From assembly GCA_943787465.1 (NCBI GenBank), contig CALSMN010000004.1, positions 1 through 64,000 of the forward strand: a stretch of DNA of 64,000 nt, given 5' to 3'. This DNA comes from an uncultured Bacteroidia bacterium. GTDB taxonomy: Bacteria; Bacteroidota; Bacteroidia; NS11-12g; UBA9320. Position numbers and translations under genes: made by a program. Positions 40,273 through 50,874 of the stretch are shown piece after piece. How positions within the stretch are numbered: the first letter of the stretch is position 1; every line of letters starts with the position of its first letter. The notes beneath the pieces are model-generated. The model made no database searches, was not told the DNA's origin, and worked only from the letters and a program-made list of their open reading frames with translations.

Positions 40273-40827
40273 TTAAACGATTTCTTCCTCCTTTTTTTTA
40301 TCTTTTTGCACCCCTCCGATAATGAGTGCTAGTATAGCATACCAAAGCAGACCTTTCCCCGTATTGGTTATTGCTCCTAAAATACCTTTGGGTTGATTGG
40401 CGTATGCGACATTCGCTTGATCTATAGCTTTATCTATTTCTTCTTGTGGTGTTCCCATGTCGCTTAAAAAAGTTTCTGTACTTCGAATCGATTCTTCAAA
40501 AATTTCTTGTTCCCAAGTCACATCGATAAACGATAAAAAAAAGATATTAAAAACCAATACAATGATAGCTGATACAATGCCTGTAAAAAAAGCGGCATTG
40601 AATGCATTTCCAAATGTGTATGGTGAAAAATTATCTTTTGAATTTCTAGCTCCTAAAATCATAAAAACAATGGGAAGTGCCAAAAAGTTAACGGTCAAAA
40701 GGGTCAAAACTCCCATAGGTTTTGCAAAAAACATTGGGTCATAGGCGTATATCCCCAGAAAGATGAGTATCGAGATTACGCCCATGCGTAACCCTTGATC
40801 AATGGATGGTTTGTATAAATCTATCAT
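40273..40827 (-). CDS. DUF4199 membrane protein
   Basis: 184 residues with four hydrophobic segments (GVISILIFLGIYAYDPMFF; LTVNFLALPIVFMILGA; AAFFTGIVSAIIVLVFNIFF; LLWYAILALIIGG) and an acidic extracytoplasmic loop. It fits DUF4199, a Bacteroidota family commonly next to this GT2 and the dihydroorotase-like gene. The function is unknown. Confidence 0.75.
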   Translation of the reverse strand: MIDLYKPSIDQGLRMGVISILIFLGIYAYDPMFFAKPMGVLTLLTVNFLALPIVFMILGARNSKDNFSPYTFGNAFNAAFFTGIVSAIIVLVFNIFFLSFIDVTWEQEIFEESIRSTETFLSDMGTPQEEIDKAIDQANVAYANQPKGILGAITNTGKGLLWYAILALIIGGVQKDKKKEEEIV

Positions 40828-40831
40828 TCGT

Positions 40832-42094
40832 CTAATACAAATTAACGCAGTTATTGTTAAATACGGCTACCACTGCTCCTTTTTGTTCTGCTTCCCATTC
40901 ATGGGTATTGTTTGATTTTGAATAATTGGTTTCTTCATTAAAAATCCATTTCTTTTGAGAATCTAGAACCGTTAGATTGGCCGTTGAACCTTCTTCAATC
41001 TTTGCTTCTTGATGATTAATAATAGAAGATGGACCACTAGTTAGTTTATTTACAAAACAATCTATGGATATCGCTTTGGCTAAATATTTTTCATACCATG
41101 CAACCATGAAAGGTTGTGATAGCACTCCATAAGCTGCATAATCGAACTCTACCACCTTGCTTTCAAGATTTTGAGAAGAATGATTGCTTGAGATAGCATC
41201 AATCGTCCCATCTAGAATCCCATCGATTAAAGCTTTTTGATCCGATTCTGACCTTAATGGGGGGTATACTTTGAAATTTTCGTCAAACGACAATACCCGT
41301 TCATCGGTGAAACATAAATTAAAGATAGATACATCACAGGTTACTTTAAGCCCTCTTTTTTTTGCTTCTCTGATTAACGAAACCGATTCTGTTGTAGAAA
41401 TACAACTAAAATGAATTGGGGCATTACAATACTCGGCAACAGCTAGTTGTTGACTTAAACTCACATACTCTGATATAGATGGAGCCATTTTGAGTCCTGT
41501 AGTGACTAAGGTACTGCTCTCATGAACCATACCACCGTGTTCGAGTGATTTGTCAGAAGGATGAGAGATAATAAATGCATCCAGTGGCTTAGTGTATAAT
41601 AACGCTTTTCGGAGCAAACCATTCGAAATTTCTTCATCACCATTGGTAAAAGCTACCGCTCCAGTTTGGAACATATCGTACATTTCTGTCAAATTATTTT
41701 TACTATCTGGATCTTCAATGAATCCAGTAGGTTTCAAATTCACTAAATGATTTTTGGATGCATTTTTAAGATAAGAAATCCCTGATTTATCTATGATTTT
41801 GGGTAAACTATTGGGCAGTGTAATGACCGTTGTGAAACCACCAGAGGCAGCTGAATCCAAAAGACTACTCAAGTCATCTTTGTGTTCAAAACCAGGGTCG
41901 GTTAGACTACATCGCATATCTACCCAACCTGAGCTGATGAATAGTTCATGACCCTTAATCTCTGCTGCAGAAACCCCGGAAATATTTTGATTGATTTGCT
42001 GGATAATACCATCTTTTATAAAAACGTCTACCTTTTTTTTATGTTGAGTGTTCCCTTTTTGAAGCAGAGTAGCTTGACGAATGATATAAGACAT
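40832..42094 (-). CDS. Dihydroorotase-like protein lacking the metal site
   Basis: 420 residues with an amidohydrolase fold (GWVDMRCSLTDPGFEHKDDL; GFTTVITLPNSLP). In active dihydroorotases the first strand carries HxH (DLHVHLREPG); here it is DMRCSLTDPG. The late DHAPH motif is SNHSSQN. The catalytic metals are therefore unlikely to bind. Bacteroidota carry such pseudo-DHOases beside BatA/DUF4199 genes. It may be a structural partner of aspartate carbamoyltransferase (known for inactive DHOases) or have drifted to another role. Confidence 0.8.
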   Translation of the reverse strand: MSYIIRQATLLQKGNTQHKKKVDVFIKDGIIQQINQNISGVSAAEIKGHELFISSGWVDMRCSLTDPGFEHKDDLSSLLDSAASGGFTTVITLPNSLPKIIDKSGISYLKNASKNHLVNLKPTGFIEDPDSKNNLTEMYDMFQTGAVAFTNGDEEISNGLLRKALLYTKPLDAFIISHPSDKSLEHGGMVHESSTLVTTGLKMAPSISEYVSLSQQLAVAEYCNAPIHFSCISTTESVSLIREAKKRGLKVTCDVSIFNLCFTDERVLSFDENFKVYPPLRSESDQKALIDGILDGTIDAISSNHSSQNLESKVVEFDYAAYGVLSQPFMVAWYEKYLAKAISIDCFVNKLTSGPSSIINHQEAKIEEGSTANLTVLDSQKKWIFNEETNYSKSNNTHEWEAEQKGAVVAVFNNNCVNLY

Positions 42095-42103
42095 AGAAAA
42101 GAA

Positions 42104-44097
42104 TTATGATTTTATAAATCGTAACAAAAGTATCTCTATCAGAAGAAATATCAAACATAGTAAAACAAAGAGTTTCCACAAATGAGTTCCTTCTTGCATA
42201 TCTTGTATCGATTTCAAAATGGAGAAACGATCATTTATAGCCAAACTTACCCTTGCCTTTGAAAATAACACCTCCAATCTTTATCCGAAAAAAAAGTAAA
42301 ATGTGATTCATCTCGAGAATAGTTTAGTGCCACTTTTGAGAGCATTTCATTATTGGTCTGACGAACAGTATAAACTCCTGCCTCAGATAATTCATCATTC
42401 AACCAAAAACGTACACCTGAATTATCCAATGAAGCATCCGTTAAAACTTTCATATCTGATTTTTCAAGCTGTATTACACCAGAATAGTTAATCGGTAAAT
42501 ATATTGGATTGGTTGTATTAACTTCATATGATAAAGAGTGAGTTCTGCCATTACCAAATGCCATTTTAAGGTGAGTAATCACAAATAATTCACTAGAAAT
42601 ATAATTCTGATTAGAATCCAAAGGGATTGCTGATTGAAAGACCGTACCCGAGCCAAAAGGAGTTTGTGTAATAATGGGGGAACCCTCTTTTAAAAATAAT
42701 ATGGCCTCTGATTTCATATCCAATTTTAATGAATAGAAAGCATTAATAGATGGCAAAAAGATATTGGGGGGTATCCGTTTATATGCATCTTTATAAAAGT
42801 CCAGTTTAAGACAGCTGGGGGAGATATTGGCTTTCTGAATCGACAATTTACCGTACCTTGACAAGCCCATTTGATCTAATAGTGGAGCGTAAACATCATT
42901 AGTACGACCTGGAAATAAAGACAGTACTCCTCCCGAATTAACAAATTCTAAAAGTTGTTTTATCAGTCCAGAACTGAGATTATCAATTTGGTTTAGGACA
43001 ATAAAATCGCAGGTGTTAATTAATGAATAATCCAATTGATCCACTTCATAATGCGCATATTGAAAAGTTGAATCCTGCTCAAATATTCGGGCTAGTTCTG
43101 GGACATACTTTCCTAACTGAATAACACGAATTTTAGGATTGGTAGGAATGGTAAAAAAATATGAATTATCAAAAGTTATGGGAACATCATCCAAAATAAT
43201 CTCCCCAGAAATCCACTCAGAAAATGAGGGATTAATGGTCAGTAAAAAGTCTTCAGAACTATTCGCCGGCAAACGAATGCTTTTAACAAGTTGTTGGTTT
43301 CCATCGCAATGAAGGGTTAATGTAGAAGAAACCTCATCTGATTTTTCATGATTTTTAATTCTAACTATCAACTCCATAGGCTCATGAGGATGCGTAATGG
43401 GTGACGCCAACCAAACTGAATCCACTGAAATGTTGTGATTGGCTTGAGATTTAGAAGGATATATATAGATATTATAATTACTATCTAAATCCAATACACT
43501 CAAATCCTCCTGTTTTTGAAAATCACTCAACAAAAACGCATGATTGGTTCCCCATAATTGAGACTGGTATATATTTTGTATTTTTTGAATGACATGGCCT
43601 AGTTTGTTAGGGCGATAATCAACCTCCAAATCATCAATTAACCGTATGGCATTGGCTGGTGAGAATATCTTGTTACTGTTATAGTTTAGAGAATTATCAA
43701 GTATCTGGATTTTTGAATTTTGAGGCACGTTCCGAATGATTTCCCTTGCCTGATTTTTGGCAACTTCAAAAAGTTGACCATTTTCTCCTTCTGCAAGCAT
43801 ACTTTGAGAATTATCTATATAAATGCTAATCAATTGTGATTTCAATTTCCCTCCATGATGGGGTAAAAAAGGTTGGGCAAATGCCAAAACTAAAGAAGCA
43901 ATAGCTAGCAATCGAGTTAGGAGTACAAGCCATTTTTTCAACTGTTTGGTTTTACGGCTTTGCGTTTCAATATCTTTCAGCATCCTTACATTGCTGAACA
44001 TTATTCTTCTGTATCGCCTGAAATTAAAAAGATGAATGACTATGGGTATAACCAATACTCCTAACGCCCATAGAAATTGAGGAAATATAAAATTCAT
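42104..44097 (-). CDS. BatA-domain membrane protein, frame broken near the C-terminus
   Basis: N-terminal BatA domain: two TM helices (FLWALGVLVIPIVIHLF; WLVLLTRLLAIASLVLAFAQ) with the RRYRRIMFSNVRML loop. Then a VWA-like domain (LISIYIDNSQSML) and extracytoplasmic domains. Continuous reading stops at 42,247. One base shifted near 42,272, a further 50 codons follow (LFSKARVSLAINDRFSILKS ... FVLLCLIFLLIEILLLRF), giving the expected C-terminal helix and a stop at 42,104, nine bases before the next gene. The true gene thus ends at 42,104, and the break is a mutation or sequence error. Confidence 0.8.
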
Positions 44098-44196
44098 CTT
44101 TTGATGCGAAGTTAATCAGCACAAGTTAAGAACAGAAAAAATGGGATGTTAGAATCAAAAATTTCATCGACTCTATAATAAATCATCTTGAGTTGT

Positions 44197-46125
44197 ATGT
44201 TTGTTGTACAAGTGAAACTTTCTATCATTATTGTCAACTATAATGTGAAGCATTTTTTAGAGCAATGCTTAAAATCTGTTTATCAAGCCATTGGTACTAT
44301 CGATGCAGAAGTATTCGTAGTAGACAACAATTCTATTGATGGTTCACAAAATATGGTGAAGTCTTTATTCCCTAAAGTTATTCTCATTGCTAATTCAAAA
44401 AATACTGGATTTAGTACAGCAAATAATCAAGCAATTAAAAAATCTCAAGGAGAATATGTATTGCTTCTTAATCCCGACACAGTTGTTCCTGAAAACTGCT
44501 TTGAATCAATCCTTGAATTCGCAGACAATACCCCTGATCTTGGCGGCTGTGGAGTACCTATGGTTGATGGGCAGGGAACATATCTTCCCGAAAGTAAACG
44601 AGGATTACCAACACCCGAAGTAGCGTTCTACAAAATGATAGGACTCAACAAAGTTTTTCCTAATTCCAAGAAATTTGGAAAATATCACTTGGGATATTTA
44701 GACGCAGATAAAAATCATGAGGTAGAAATATTGGCTGGTGCATTTCTATTAATTCGAAAAAAAGTACTCGACCAAATTGGCTTATTGGATGAAACTTTTT
44801 TTATGTATGGAGAAGATATTGATTTAAGCTATCGAATTCTTCAAGGAGGTTGGAAAAATTATTACTTTTCGGGAACAAGTATCATTCATTATAAAGGGGA
44901 GAGTACAAAAAAACTTAGCACCAATTATGTAAAGATTTTTTATAAAGCCATGGTCATCTTTGCCGAAAAGCATTACACGGGAGGTCACCAAAAATTATTC
45001 AAATTATTTATTAACACTGCCATTTATGCCCGAGCTATTATAAGTATTTGTGTCACATTTTTGAGGCGTTTTTGGATCCCTTTCATAGAATCAATTTTAA
45101 TATTTGGAAGTTTATTTATACTCAAAAATTACTGGGAGGAACACATAAAAGGGATCACAACCTATCCCTCCGAGATGTTAAGCATTCATTTACCATATTA
45201 TACTTTGGTTTGGATAATGACAATTGGTTTTAATGGCTCATATCAATCGCCTTTTAATTTTAGCAAATTGGCACGAAGTATTACTATAGGAACCTTTATC
45301 ATACTTATCATTTATGGACTTCTCCCCAATCATTTACACTTTAGTAGAGGCATCATATTATTTGGTACCTTATTGGTGGCTGCTGTACTATTTTTATGGC
45401 GAACACTTTACCATTTAATAAAATACAAGACCCTAGATTTTTCTCAAAGATACAATGTCAAAAGTATATTGATTGGAAGCGAAAAAAATTGGAATCAGCT
45501 ATCAGAAATATTAAATAGCTACAATAAAAAATACCAACAAATAGGATTTGTTTCCGATAAAAAAAGCTCATCCCCGCATTGGCTAGGCACAAAAAAACAA
45601 CTCCGTGAAATTATTGAGATCTATGGAATTAATGAGGTTATTTTCAGCAATGACAGTGTTAGTACTCAATATACCATTCAAATTATGAATGAGATGGGAC
45701 CTGAAATTCACTATTTCATCAATCCAGCAGAGAGTAATTTTGTCATTGGCAGTCAATCCAAAAACACCAACGGTCTTTATTTTGGTGAACAGATAGAACT
45801 CAATTTAAGTAAGAAAGAATACCGAACTCAAAAAAGGATATTTGATTTATCTATTGCCATCATTCTAGGAATTGGATTTCCCATTTTTATAGGATTTAAG
45901 AAAACAAGAAAAATGTTATACAATCTTAAAGATATAATTTTTGGAAAAAAAACATGGATTGGCTATGCTGCCCCAAATGAAAATTTACCCCCTATAAAAT
46001 CTGGAGTATTCGCTACCGATCATAAATTAGAGGAAAAACAAGCTTTGTTTCAAAAAAATATAGATTTACTATACGCAAAAAACTATAATGTATACATGGA
46101 CTTAAGAGCTATTTTTTTAAGTTAA
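44197..46125 (+). CDS. GT2 glycosyltransferase fused to membrane and sugar-transferase-like domains
   Basis: The GT2 rhamnosyltransferase-like domain is at about 8-250 (KLSIIIVNYNVKHFLEQCL; FVVDNNSIDGS; LLNPDTVVPENC; GAFLLIRKKVLDQIGLLDE). Four or five TM helices follow, then a Rossmann-like domain (VKSILIGSEKNWNQL; INEVIFSNDSVS) as in WbaP/WcaJ-type phosphoglycosyl transferases, and a short C-terminal piece of the sugar transferase (KRIFDLSIAIILGIGFPIF; NIDLLYAKNYNVYMDL). The catalytic core of the transferase seems reduced. ATG 44,197 was chosen; TTG 44,188 and GTG 44,212 are alternatives. The stop overlaps the convergent yqeY-like gene by 9 bp. Confidence 0.75.
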   Translation: MFVVQVKLSIIIVNYNVKHFLEQCLKSVYQAIGTIDAEVFVVDNNSIDGSQNMVKSLFPKVILIANSKNTGFSTANNQAIKKSQGEYVLLLNPDTVVPENCFESILEFADNTPDLGGCGVPMVDGQGTYLPESKRGLPTPEVAFYKMIGLNKVFPNSKKFGKYHLGYLDADKNHEVEILAGAFLLIRKKVLDQIGLLDETFFMYGEDIDLSYRILQGGWKNYYFSGTSIIHYKGESTKKLSTNYVKIFYKAMVIFAEKHYTGGHQKLFKLFINTAIYARAIISICVTFLRRFWIPFIESILIFGSLFILKNYWEEHIKGITTYPSEMLSIHLPYYTLVWIMTIGFNGSYQSPFNFSKLARSITIGTFIILIIYGLLPNHLHFSRGIILFGTLLVAAVLFLWRTLYHLIKYKTLDFSQRYNVKSILIGSEKNWNQLSEILNSYNKKYQQIGFVSDKKSSSPHWLGTKKQLREIIEIYGINEVIFSNDSVSTQYTIQIMNEMGPEIHYFINPAESNFVIGSQSKNTNGLYFGEQIELNLSKKEYRTQKRIFDLSIAIILGIGFPIFIGFKKTRKMLYNLKDIIFGKKTWIGYAAPNENLPPIKSGVFATDHKLEEKQALFQKNIDLLYAKNYNVYMDLRAIFLS

Positions 46126-46563
46126 TAACTCCTTTACAATATCAGCAATCAACTTACCATCAGCTCTTCCTTTGAGCTTTCCGTTGGCCATTCCCATCAC
46201 TTTACCCATGTCCTTCATACCCGCTGCTCCTGTATGTTCAATTATCAATTTTATTTCATTTGCAACCTGAGCCTCACTCAATTGAGCAGGCAAAAACTTT
46301 TCAATGATAGCGAGTTCTTCTAGTTCTATGGTTGCTAAATCATCGCGTCCTTGTTCTTTAAAAATTCGGATAGAATCTTTCCGTTGTTTAGCCATTTTGA
46401 CCAAAGCAATCATTTCATCCTCTGCAGTGACTGCACCTCCTCCCTCTTGGGTTTGTAAAATTAATAGAGCTGCTTTAATGGCTCTTAAGCCACGAAGGGT
46501 TACTTGGTCTTTGGCTTTCATGGCCGATTTCAATTGATCATTAATCTGATTTGTAAGATTCAT
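46117..46563 (-). CDS. GatB/YqeY domain protein
   Basis: 148 residues: LRGLRAIKAALLILQTQEGG, VKMAKQRKDSIRIFKEQGRD and KVMGMANGKLKGRADGKLIA are YqeY hallmarks. The fold is the tRNA-binding tail of GatB; the solitary protein has no firm function, perhaps in tRNA amidation. Confidence 0.88.
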   Translation of the reverse strand: MNLTNQINDQLKSAMKAKDQVTLRGLRAIKAALLILQTQEGGGAVTAEDEMIALVKMAKQRKDSIRIFKEQGRDDLATIELEELAIIEKFLPAQLSEAQVANEIKLIIEHTGAAGMKDMGKVMGMANGKLKGRADGKLIADIVKELLT

Positions 46564-46623
46564 ATGGCAAATTTAGGGACAAATGACTAGGAAAATTAAA
46601 TTTAAAATTTGGATGTATTTGAG

Positions 46624-47733
46624 TTAGTCTAAAAAGGGTAAACGAACAACTTTAGCCTTAACCCGATTTTTTCTAATTTGAATATAGAACTCCGTACCTA
46701 AATTAGCAAAATCAGTGTAAACGTACCCCATTCCAATGGCTTTCCCTATACTCGGACTTTGGGTACCGCTGGTTACTTCCCCTATTTCTTGATCTTGGCT
46801 ATCACATATAGTGTAATGTTGTCTTGGGATTCCTCGTTCTAGCATTTCAAATCCAACAAGTTTTTTCTTCGGCCCATTCTCCTTTATAGATTGATGGTAC
46901 GCCTGATTATTAAATGATTCACTAAATTTCGTAATCCAACCCAAACCTGCCTCAATTGGAGAGGTATAATCATTGATCTCGTTGCCGTACAAACAATATC
47001 CTTTCTCCAGGCGAAGGGTATCTCTTGCTCCTAATCCACATGGGACAATATCAAACTCCTTTCCTGCCTCCATGAGAGCATCCCAAAGCATTTCAGCCTC
47101 ATGATTCCATACATACAATTCAAAACCACCTGAACCCGTATAACCCGTATTGCTGATCACCACATCTTCGCTTCCCCCACATCTCCCTGCATCAAAGTGA
47201 TAAAATTTGATTGCATCAAGATCTATTGTTGTTAATTTTTGAACTACTTTCTGGGCATTAGGCCCTTGAACAGCGAGTAATGAAATATCATCTGACATAT
47301 CCTCCAATTCACAATCAAAATCCTTGAGATCTTTTTGCTTCATTATCCAATCCCAATCTTTCGAAATATTACTTGCATTTACAACCAGTGTATATTCTGT
47401 ATCAGACCAACGATACACAATCAAATCGTCAACAATACCACCCTGATCATTAGGCATACAATTATATTGAGCTTGCATATTTATCATTTTGGTTACACTA
47501 TTAGAACAAATCCATGAAACCAATGCCTCAGCATCCTTACCTTTAACGCTAAATTCGCCCATATGACTTACATCGAATAAACCTACACTCGTTCTAACAG
47601 CATTGTGTTCTACTCCCAACCCCACATATTGAACAGGCATGTCATAACCAGCAAAAGGAACCATTTTAGCACCTAGATCAATGTGTTTTTGATGAAGTTT
47701 GGTTTGCTTTAAAGCATTGAATGAAGAAGTCAT
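46624..47733 (-). CDS. gcvT: Glycine cleavage system T protein (aminomethyltransferase)
   Basis: 369 residues of normal length. It starts SFNALKQTKLHQKHIDLGA. VSHMGEFSVKG, CMPNDQGGIVDDLIVYR (with the catalytic Asp region), GYTGSGGFELYVW, DTLRLEKGYCLYGNEI and SGTQSPSIGKAIGMGYV are GcvT signatures. It transfers the methylene group from lipoyl-bound aminomethyl to tetrahydrofolate. The other gcv genes are not nearby. Confidence 0.93.
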   Translation of the reverse strand: MTSSFNALKQTKLHQKHIDLGAKMVPFAGYDMPVQYVGLGVEHNAVRTSVGLFDVSHMGEFSVKGKDAEALVSWICSNSVTKMINMQAQYNCMPNDQGGIVDDLIVYRWSDTEYTLVVNASNISKDWDWIMKQKDLKDFDCELEDMSDDISLLAVQGPNAQKVVQKLTTIDLDAIKFYHFDAGRCGGSEDVVISNTGYTGSGGFELYVWNHEAEMLWDALMEAGKEFDIVPCGLGARDTLRLEKGYCLYGNEINDYTSPIEAGLGWITKFSESFNNQAYHQSIKENGPKKKLVGFEMLERGIPRQHYTICDSQDQEIGEVTSGTQSPSIGKAIGMGYVYTDFANLGTEFYIQIRKNRVKAKVVRLPFLD

Positions 47734-47801
47734 GGTGCGAATTTAACCTATTTATGTAAGTTTTTTATAGACATAAAATCAAAAGTAAGCTATACTTTTT
47801 C

Positions 47802-49436
47802 TTATAATTTTTTGAATGCATTAAAGGCATTTTCGTTATCAGAACCTACCGTCTTTACTTCAAAAATGGCACATCCATTAAAGGCTATAAACGCATTAAA
47901 ACGACTTCTAAAACTTGAACTATCTTTAGATTCAAAATAGGTAATATCAAAATGCTCACATAAAGAAATCGCATTCATGTAATGCGGTGTATTCTGAAAA
48001 TGTTTAGCATTTCCTAAATTTTCTGGACCTGATATCATATTAAATATTCCACCCCCTTGATTATTAAGAATAATGATTTTAAAATTATTCGGAAGATGTT
48101 TATTGAATAGAGCATTGATATCATAAAAAAATGCGACATCACCTGTAATCAATAGTACAGATTGATCGGTAGCTAGTGCACACCCAAGTGCAGTACTGGT
48201 ACATCCGTCAATACCACTGGTCCCCCGATTGGCATAAACGCGATTTTTTGCGTTATGAATATCTGTCAAAAACGATGCATAACGAACAGGCATGGAATTG
48301 CTGAAATGAATGATATGCGATGTATTAGCTCGATCAAGAATATGATTTATTATCCCAAATTCGTGATAGCCTGTCCAATCCAATTGACTGAACTTATGCC
48401 TGAAAGCTATGGTCAATGACGTCCATGAGTTTAAATATGCTAAAGAAGGACTATCTTCATTTTCTTGTGAAACATGCTGTATAATATCACTTGGAGATAC
48501 TATTTGGGGTTGTGTACCAAACATATCTCCCACTTCTTCAAAGTTAGAAATATGAAAATGATGCTTTGGCTTATAAATACTTAAAAAACGTTTCAACCCT
48601 TTTGATATAGTTGTTGTGCCCGTAGAAAATAGAATATCTGGTTGGAGTACCTTCAGAGCTTTAAATCCGTTTGGTTTAGACAGACAAGAGAATAACATGG
48701 CGTCCCAATATGAAACATTACTTTTTGTAGCTGAAGTAATATCTGATAAAACGACAGCATGATCATTTTCTATGGTGATGTGTTGTCCATCATCCATCCC
48801 ATTAAAAATCATCACTTTTTGGTGTTGAATTGGGACATTGATATGCTTGGCTAGATTTTTTAATGAAATTGTTTGATGATTCTTTTTAGTTTCTACTTTA
48901 GTCAAAGATTTAGTAATTGTATCTTCAAAATCATAAAAAGGTTCTCGAATAGGGACATTTATGTGAATAGGTCCGGGAATATCATTAATGAGGCATTTAG
49001 AGACATTGTGTGCAACATTCAAAAATCCTGAATCATCATCGTATATCTCTGGTGTTTGAAAAGAAGCTCTAATGTGATTTTGAAAAACATTTTTTTGTCT
49101 TATTGCTTGTCCGTCCCAAGCATCGATATGTTCTGAGGGTCTGTCTGCAGTAATTACTATCAAGGGTATCCGCGCATAGAAAGCTTCAGCAATGGCTGGA
49201 TAATAATTGAGCGTAGCTGTGCCACTCGTACAAGATAATATAACTGGGGACTGGCTTTGTTTCGCAATACCTAGTGCCACAAAACCAGCACTGCGTTCAT
49301 CAATAATAGAGTAGCATTTTTCCTTCAATTGATTCAAAGCAAAAATCACAGGGGCATTTCTACTTCCTGGCGATATGACCGCTGTATTTCCAGGGAGATT
49401 ATTGACCAGTGTCTGAATGCAAGTCTGAATACTCAT
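47802..49436 (-). CDS. menD: 2-succinyl-5-enolpyruvyl-6-hydroxy-3-cyclohexene-1-carboxylate synthase
   Basis: 544 residues, thiamine-diphosphate enzyme. N-terminal SPGSRNAPVIFALNQL and DERSAGFVALGIAKQSQSPV (catalytic Glu context). ThDP/Mg motif GDVAFFYDINALFNKHLP ... ILNNQGGGIF. It joins 2-oxoglutarate and isochorismate in menaquinone synthesis, fitting a quinone-using respirer. It is divergent from odhB. Confidence 0.92.
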   Translation of the reverse strand: MSIQTCIQTLVNNLPGNTAVISPGSRNAPVIFALNQLKEKCYSIIDERSAGFVALGIAKQSQSPVILSCTSGTATLNYYPAIAEAFYARIPLIVITADRPSEHIDAWDGQAIRQKNVFQNHIRASFQTPEIYDDDSGFLNVAHNVSKCLINDIPGPIHINVPIREPFYDFEDTITKSLTKVETKKNHQTISLKNLAKHINVPIQHQKVMIFNGMDDGQHITIENDHAVVLSDITSATKSNVSYWDAMLFSCLSKPNGFKALKVLQPDILFSTGTTTISKGLKRFLSIYKPKHHFHISNFEEVGDMFGTQPQIVSPSDIIQHVSQENEDSPSLAYLNSWTSLTIAFRHKFSQLDWTGYHEFGIINHILDRANTSHIIHFSNSMPVRYASFLTDIHNAKNRVYANRGTSGIDGCTSTALGCALATDQSVLLITGDVAFFYDINALFNKHLPNNFKIIILNNQGGGIFNMISGPENLGNAKHFQNTPHYMNAISLCEHFDITYFESKDSSSFRSRFNAFIAFNGCAIFEVKTVGSDNENAFNAFKKL

Positions 49437-49618
49437 TTATTAATTAAACCTTAGCTATTTTAACTTCAAATATATAGATCGCTTATTATCTTATTTGTTA
49501 TAACACACTATCACTATGAATGTTGATCTACTATAGCATAAAAATAGCCTTAAATTAAAAAATCAATAGATGAAATACAAAATCTGACATAAACAGCATC
49601 GAAGTTGAAAATCTATTT

Positions 49619-49626
49619 TACCTTTG
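49619..49626 (+). promoter_or_regulatory. TAnnTTTG -7 element upstream of odhB
   Basis: TACCTTTG matches the Bacteroidota -7 consensus. It lies 19 bases before the odhB ATG at 49,645, which supports that start over the upstream in-frame codon. I see no good -33 TTTG at the usual spacing. Confidence 0.4.
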
Positions 49627-49644
49627 ATGTTTAATTTTATAAAA

Positions 49645-50874
49645 ATGTCTGTAGAGCTAAAAATACCATCCGTAGGGGAATCAATAACCCAAGTCACTAT
49701 TGCTAGTTGGCTTAAAGAAGATGGTGATTATGTAGAAATGGATGAAGCCGTTGCTGAGTTGGAAAGTGATAAAGCAACCGTCGAATTAAATGCCGAAAAG
49801 GCTGGAGTTCTAAAAATATTAGTTGAAGAAGGTGAGGATGTAGAAATTGGAGCCGTGGTAGCTTCCATAGACACTAGTGCTGCACCCGAGCAAAAAGCTC
49901 CAGTTAAAGAAGAGAAAGTTCCCACTCAAGAAACTAAAATTGAGCAAAAATTAGAAACATCACCAATTGTAAAAAATTCAAGCTATGCTACAGGCTCACC
50001 AAGCCCTGCAGCTCATAAAATATTATTAGAAAAAGGTATTTCTCCAAATGCTGTTGTTGGAAGCGGTAAAGATGGAAGAATAACCAAGTATGATGCGATT
50101 CTTGCTCAGACTAACACCTCAGACTATGCAACTACTGTGGAACCCTCTCGATTACAACATCGAGAAAAAATGAGCAATCTTCGTAAAACAGTGGCTCGAA
50201 GATTAGTTGCTGCTAAAAACGAAACTGCCATGCTTACCACATTTAATGAGGTGAATATGCAGCCTATTTTCGATACTAGAAACAAATACAAAGAAAAATT
50301 CAAAGAGATGCATGGTGTGAATTTAGGTTTCATGAGTTTCTTCACCAGAGCATGTGCACTTAGTTTACAAAAGTTCCCCAAAGTAAATGCCTTCATAGAT
50401 GGGGAAGAAATGGTCATGAATGACTTCGTTGATGTTTCTATAGCAGTTAGTAGTCCCAAAGGTCTTATGGTACCTGTGATGAGAAATGTAGAAATTATGA
50501 CGTTATGGGATATTGAAAGTGAAGTAAAAAGATTAGCAATTAAAGCTAGAGATGGGAAACTATCTATCCCTGAAATGACTGGCGGCACTTTCACAATTAC
50601 CAACGGTGGCGTATTTGGGAGTATGTTAAGTACACCCATTATCAATCCACCTCAAAGTGCCATCTTAGGGATGCACAACATTGTTGAAAGACCCGTTGTT
50701 GAAAACGGAAATATTGTCGCTAGACCCGTCATGTATGTTGCATTAAGTTATGATCACCGCATCATTGACGGTAAAGAATCTGTAGGGTTTTTAGTCAGTG
50801 TAAAAAACTATTTAGAAAATCCAGAAACGCTACTGATGGGTAAAGACCCTTTGGAACTACTAATGGGACTCTAA
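49645..50874 (+). CDS. odhB: 2-oxoacid dehydrogenase E2 (dihydrolipoyl succinyltransferase)
   Basis: 409 residues from [13 protein letters not shown]. Lipoyl domain with lipoyl-Lys 43 ([11 protein letters not shown]), peripheral-subunit-binding domain ([20 protein letters not shown]), and catalytic domain with [20 protein letters not shown] and [11 protein letters not shown] (His and Asp of the active site). The succinyltransferase-like N-terminus fits the 2-oxoglutarate dehydrogenase complex. No E1 (odhA) gene adjoins. The stop abuts the convergent oxyR stop with no gap. Confidence 0.9.
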   Translation: MSVELKIPSVGESITQVTIASWLKEDGDYVEMDEAVAELESDKATVELNAEKAGVLKILVEEGEDVEIGAVVASIDTSAAPEQKAPVKEEKVPTQETKIEQKLETSPIVKNSSYATGSPSPAAHKILLEKGISPNAVVGSGKDGRITKYDAILAQTNTSDYATTVEPSRLQHREKMSNLRKTVARRLVAAKNETAMLTTFNEVNMQPIFDTRNKYKEKFKEMHGVNLGFMSFFTRACALSLQKFPKVNAFIDGEEMVMNDFVDVSIAVSSPKGLMVPVMRNVEIMTLWDIESEVKRLAIKARDGKLSIPEMTGGTFTITNGGVFGSMLSTPIINPPQSAILGMHNIVERPVVENGNIVARPVMYVALSYDHRIIDGKESVGFLVSVKNYLENPETLLMGKDPLELLMGL

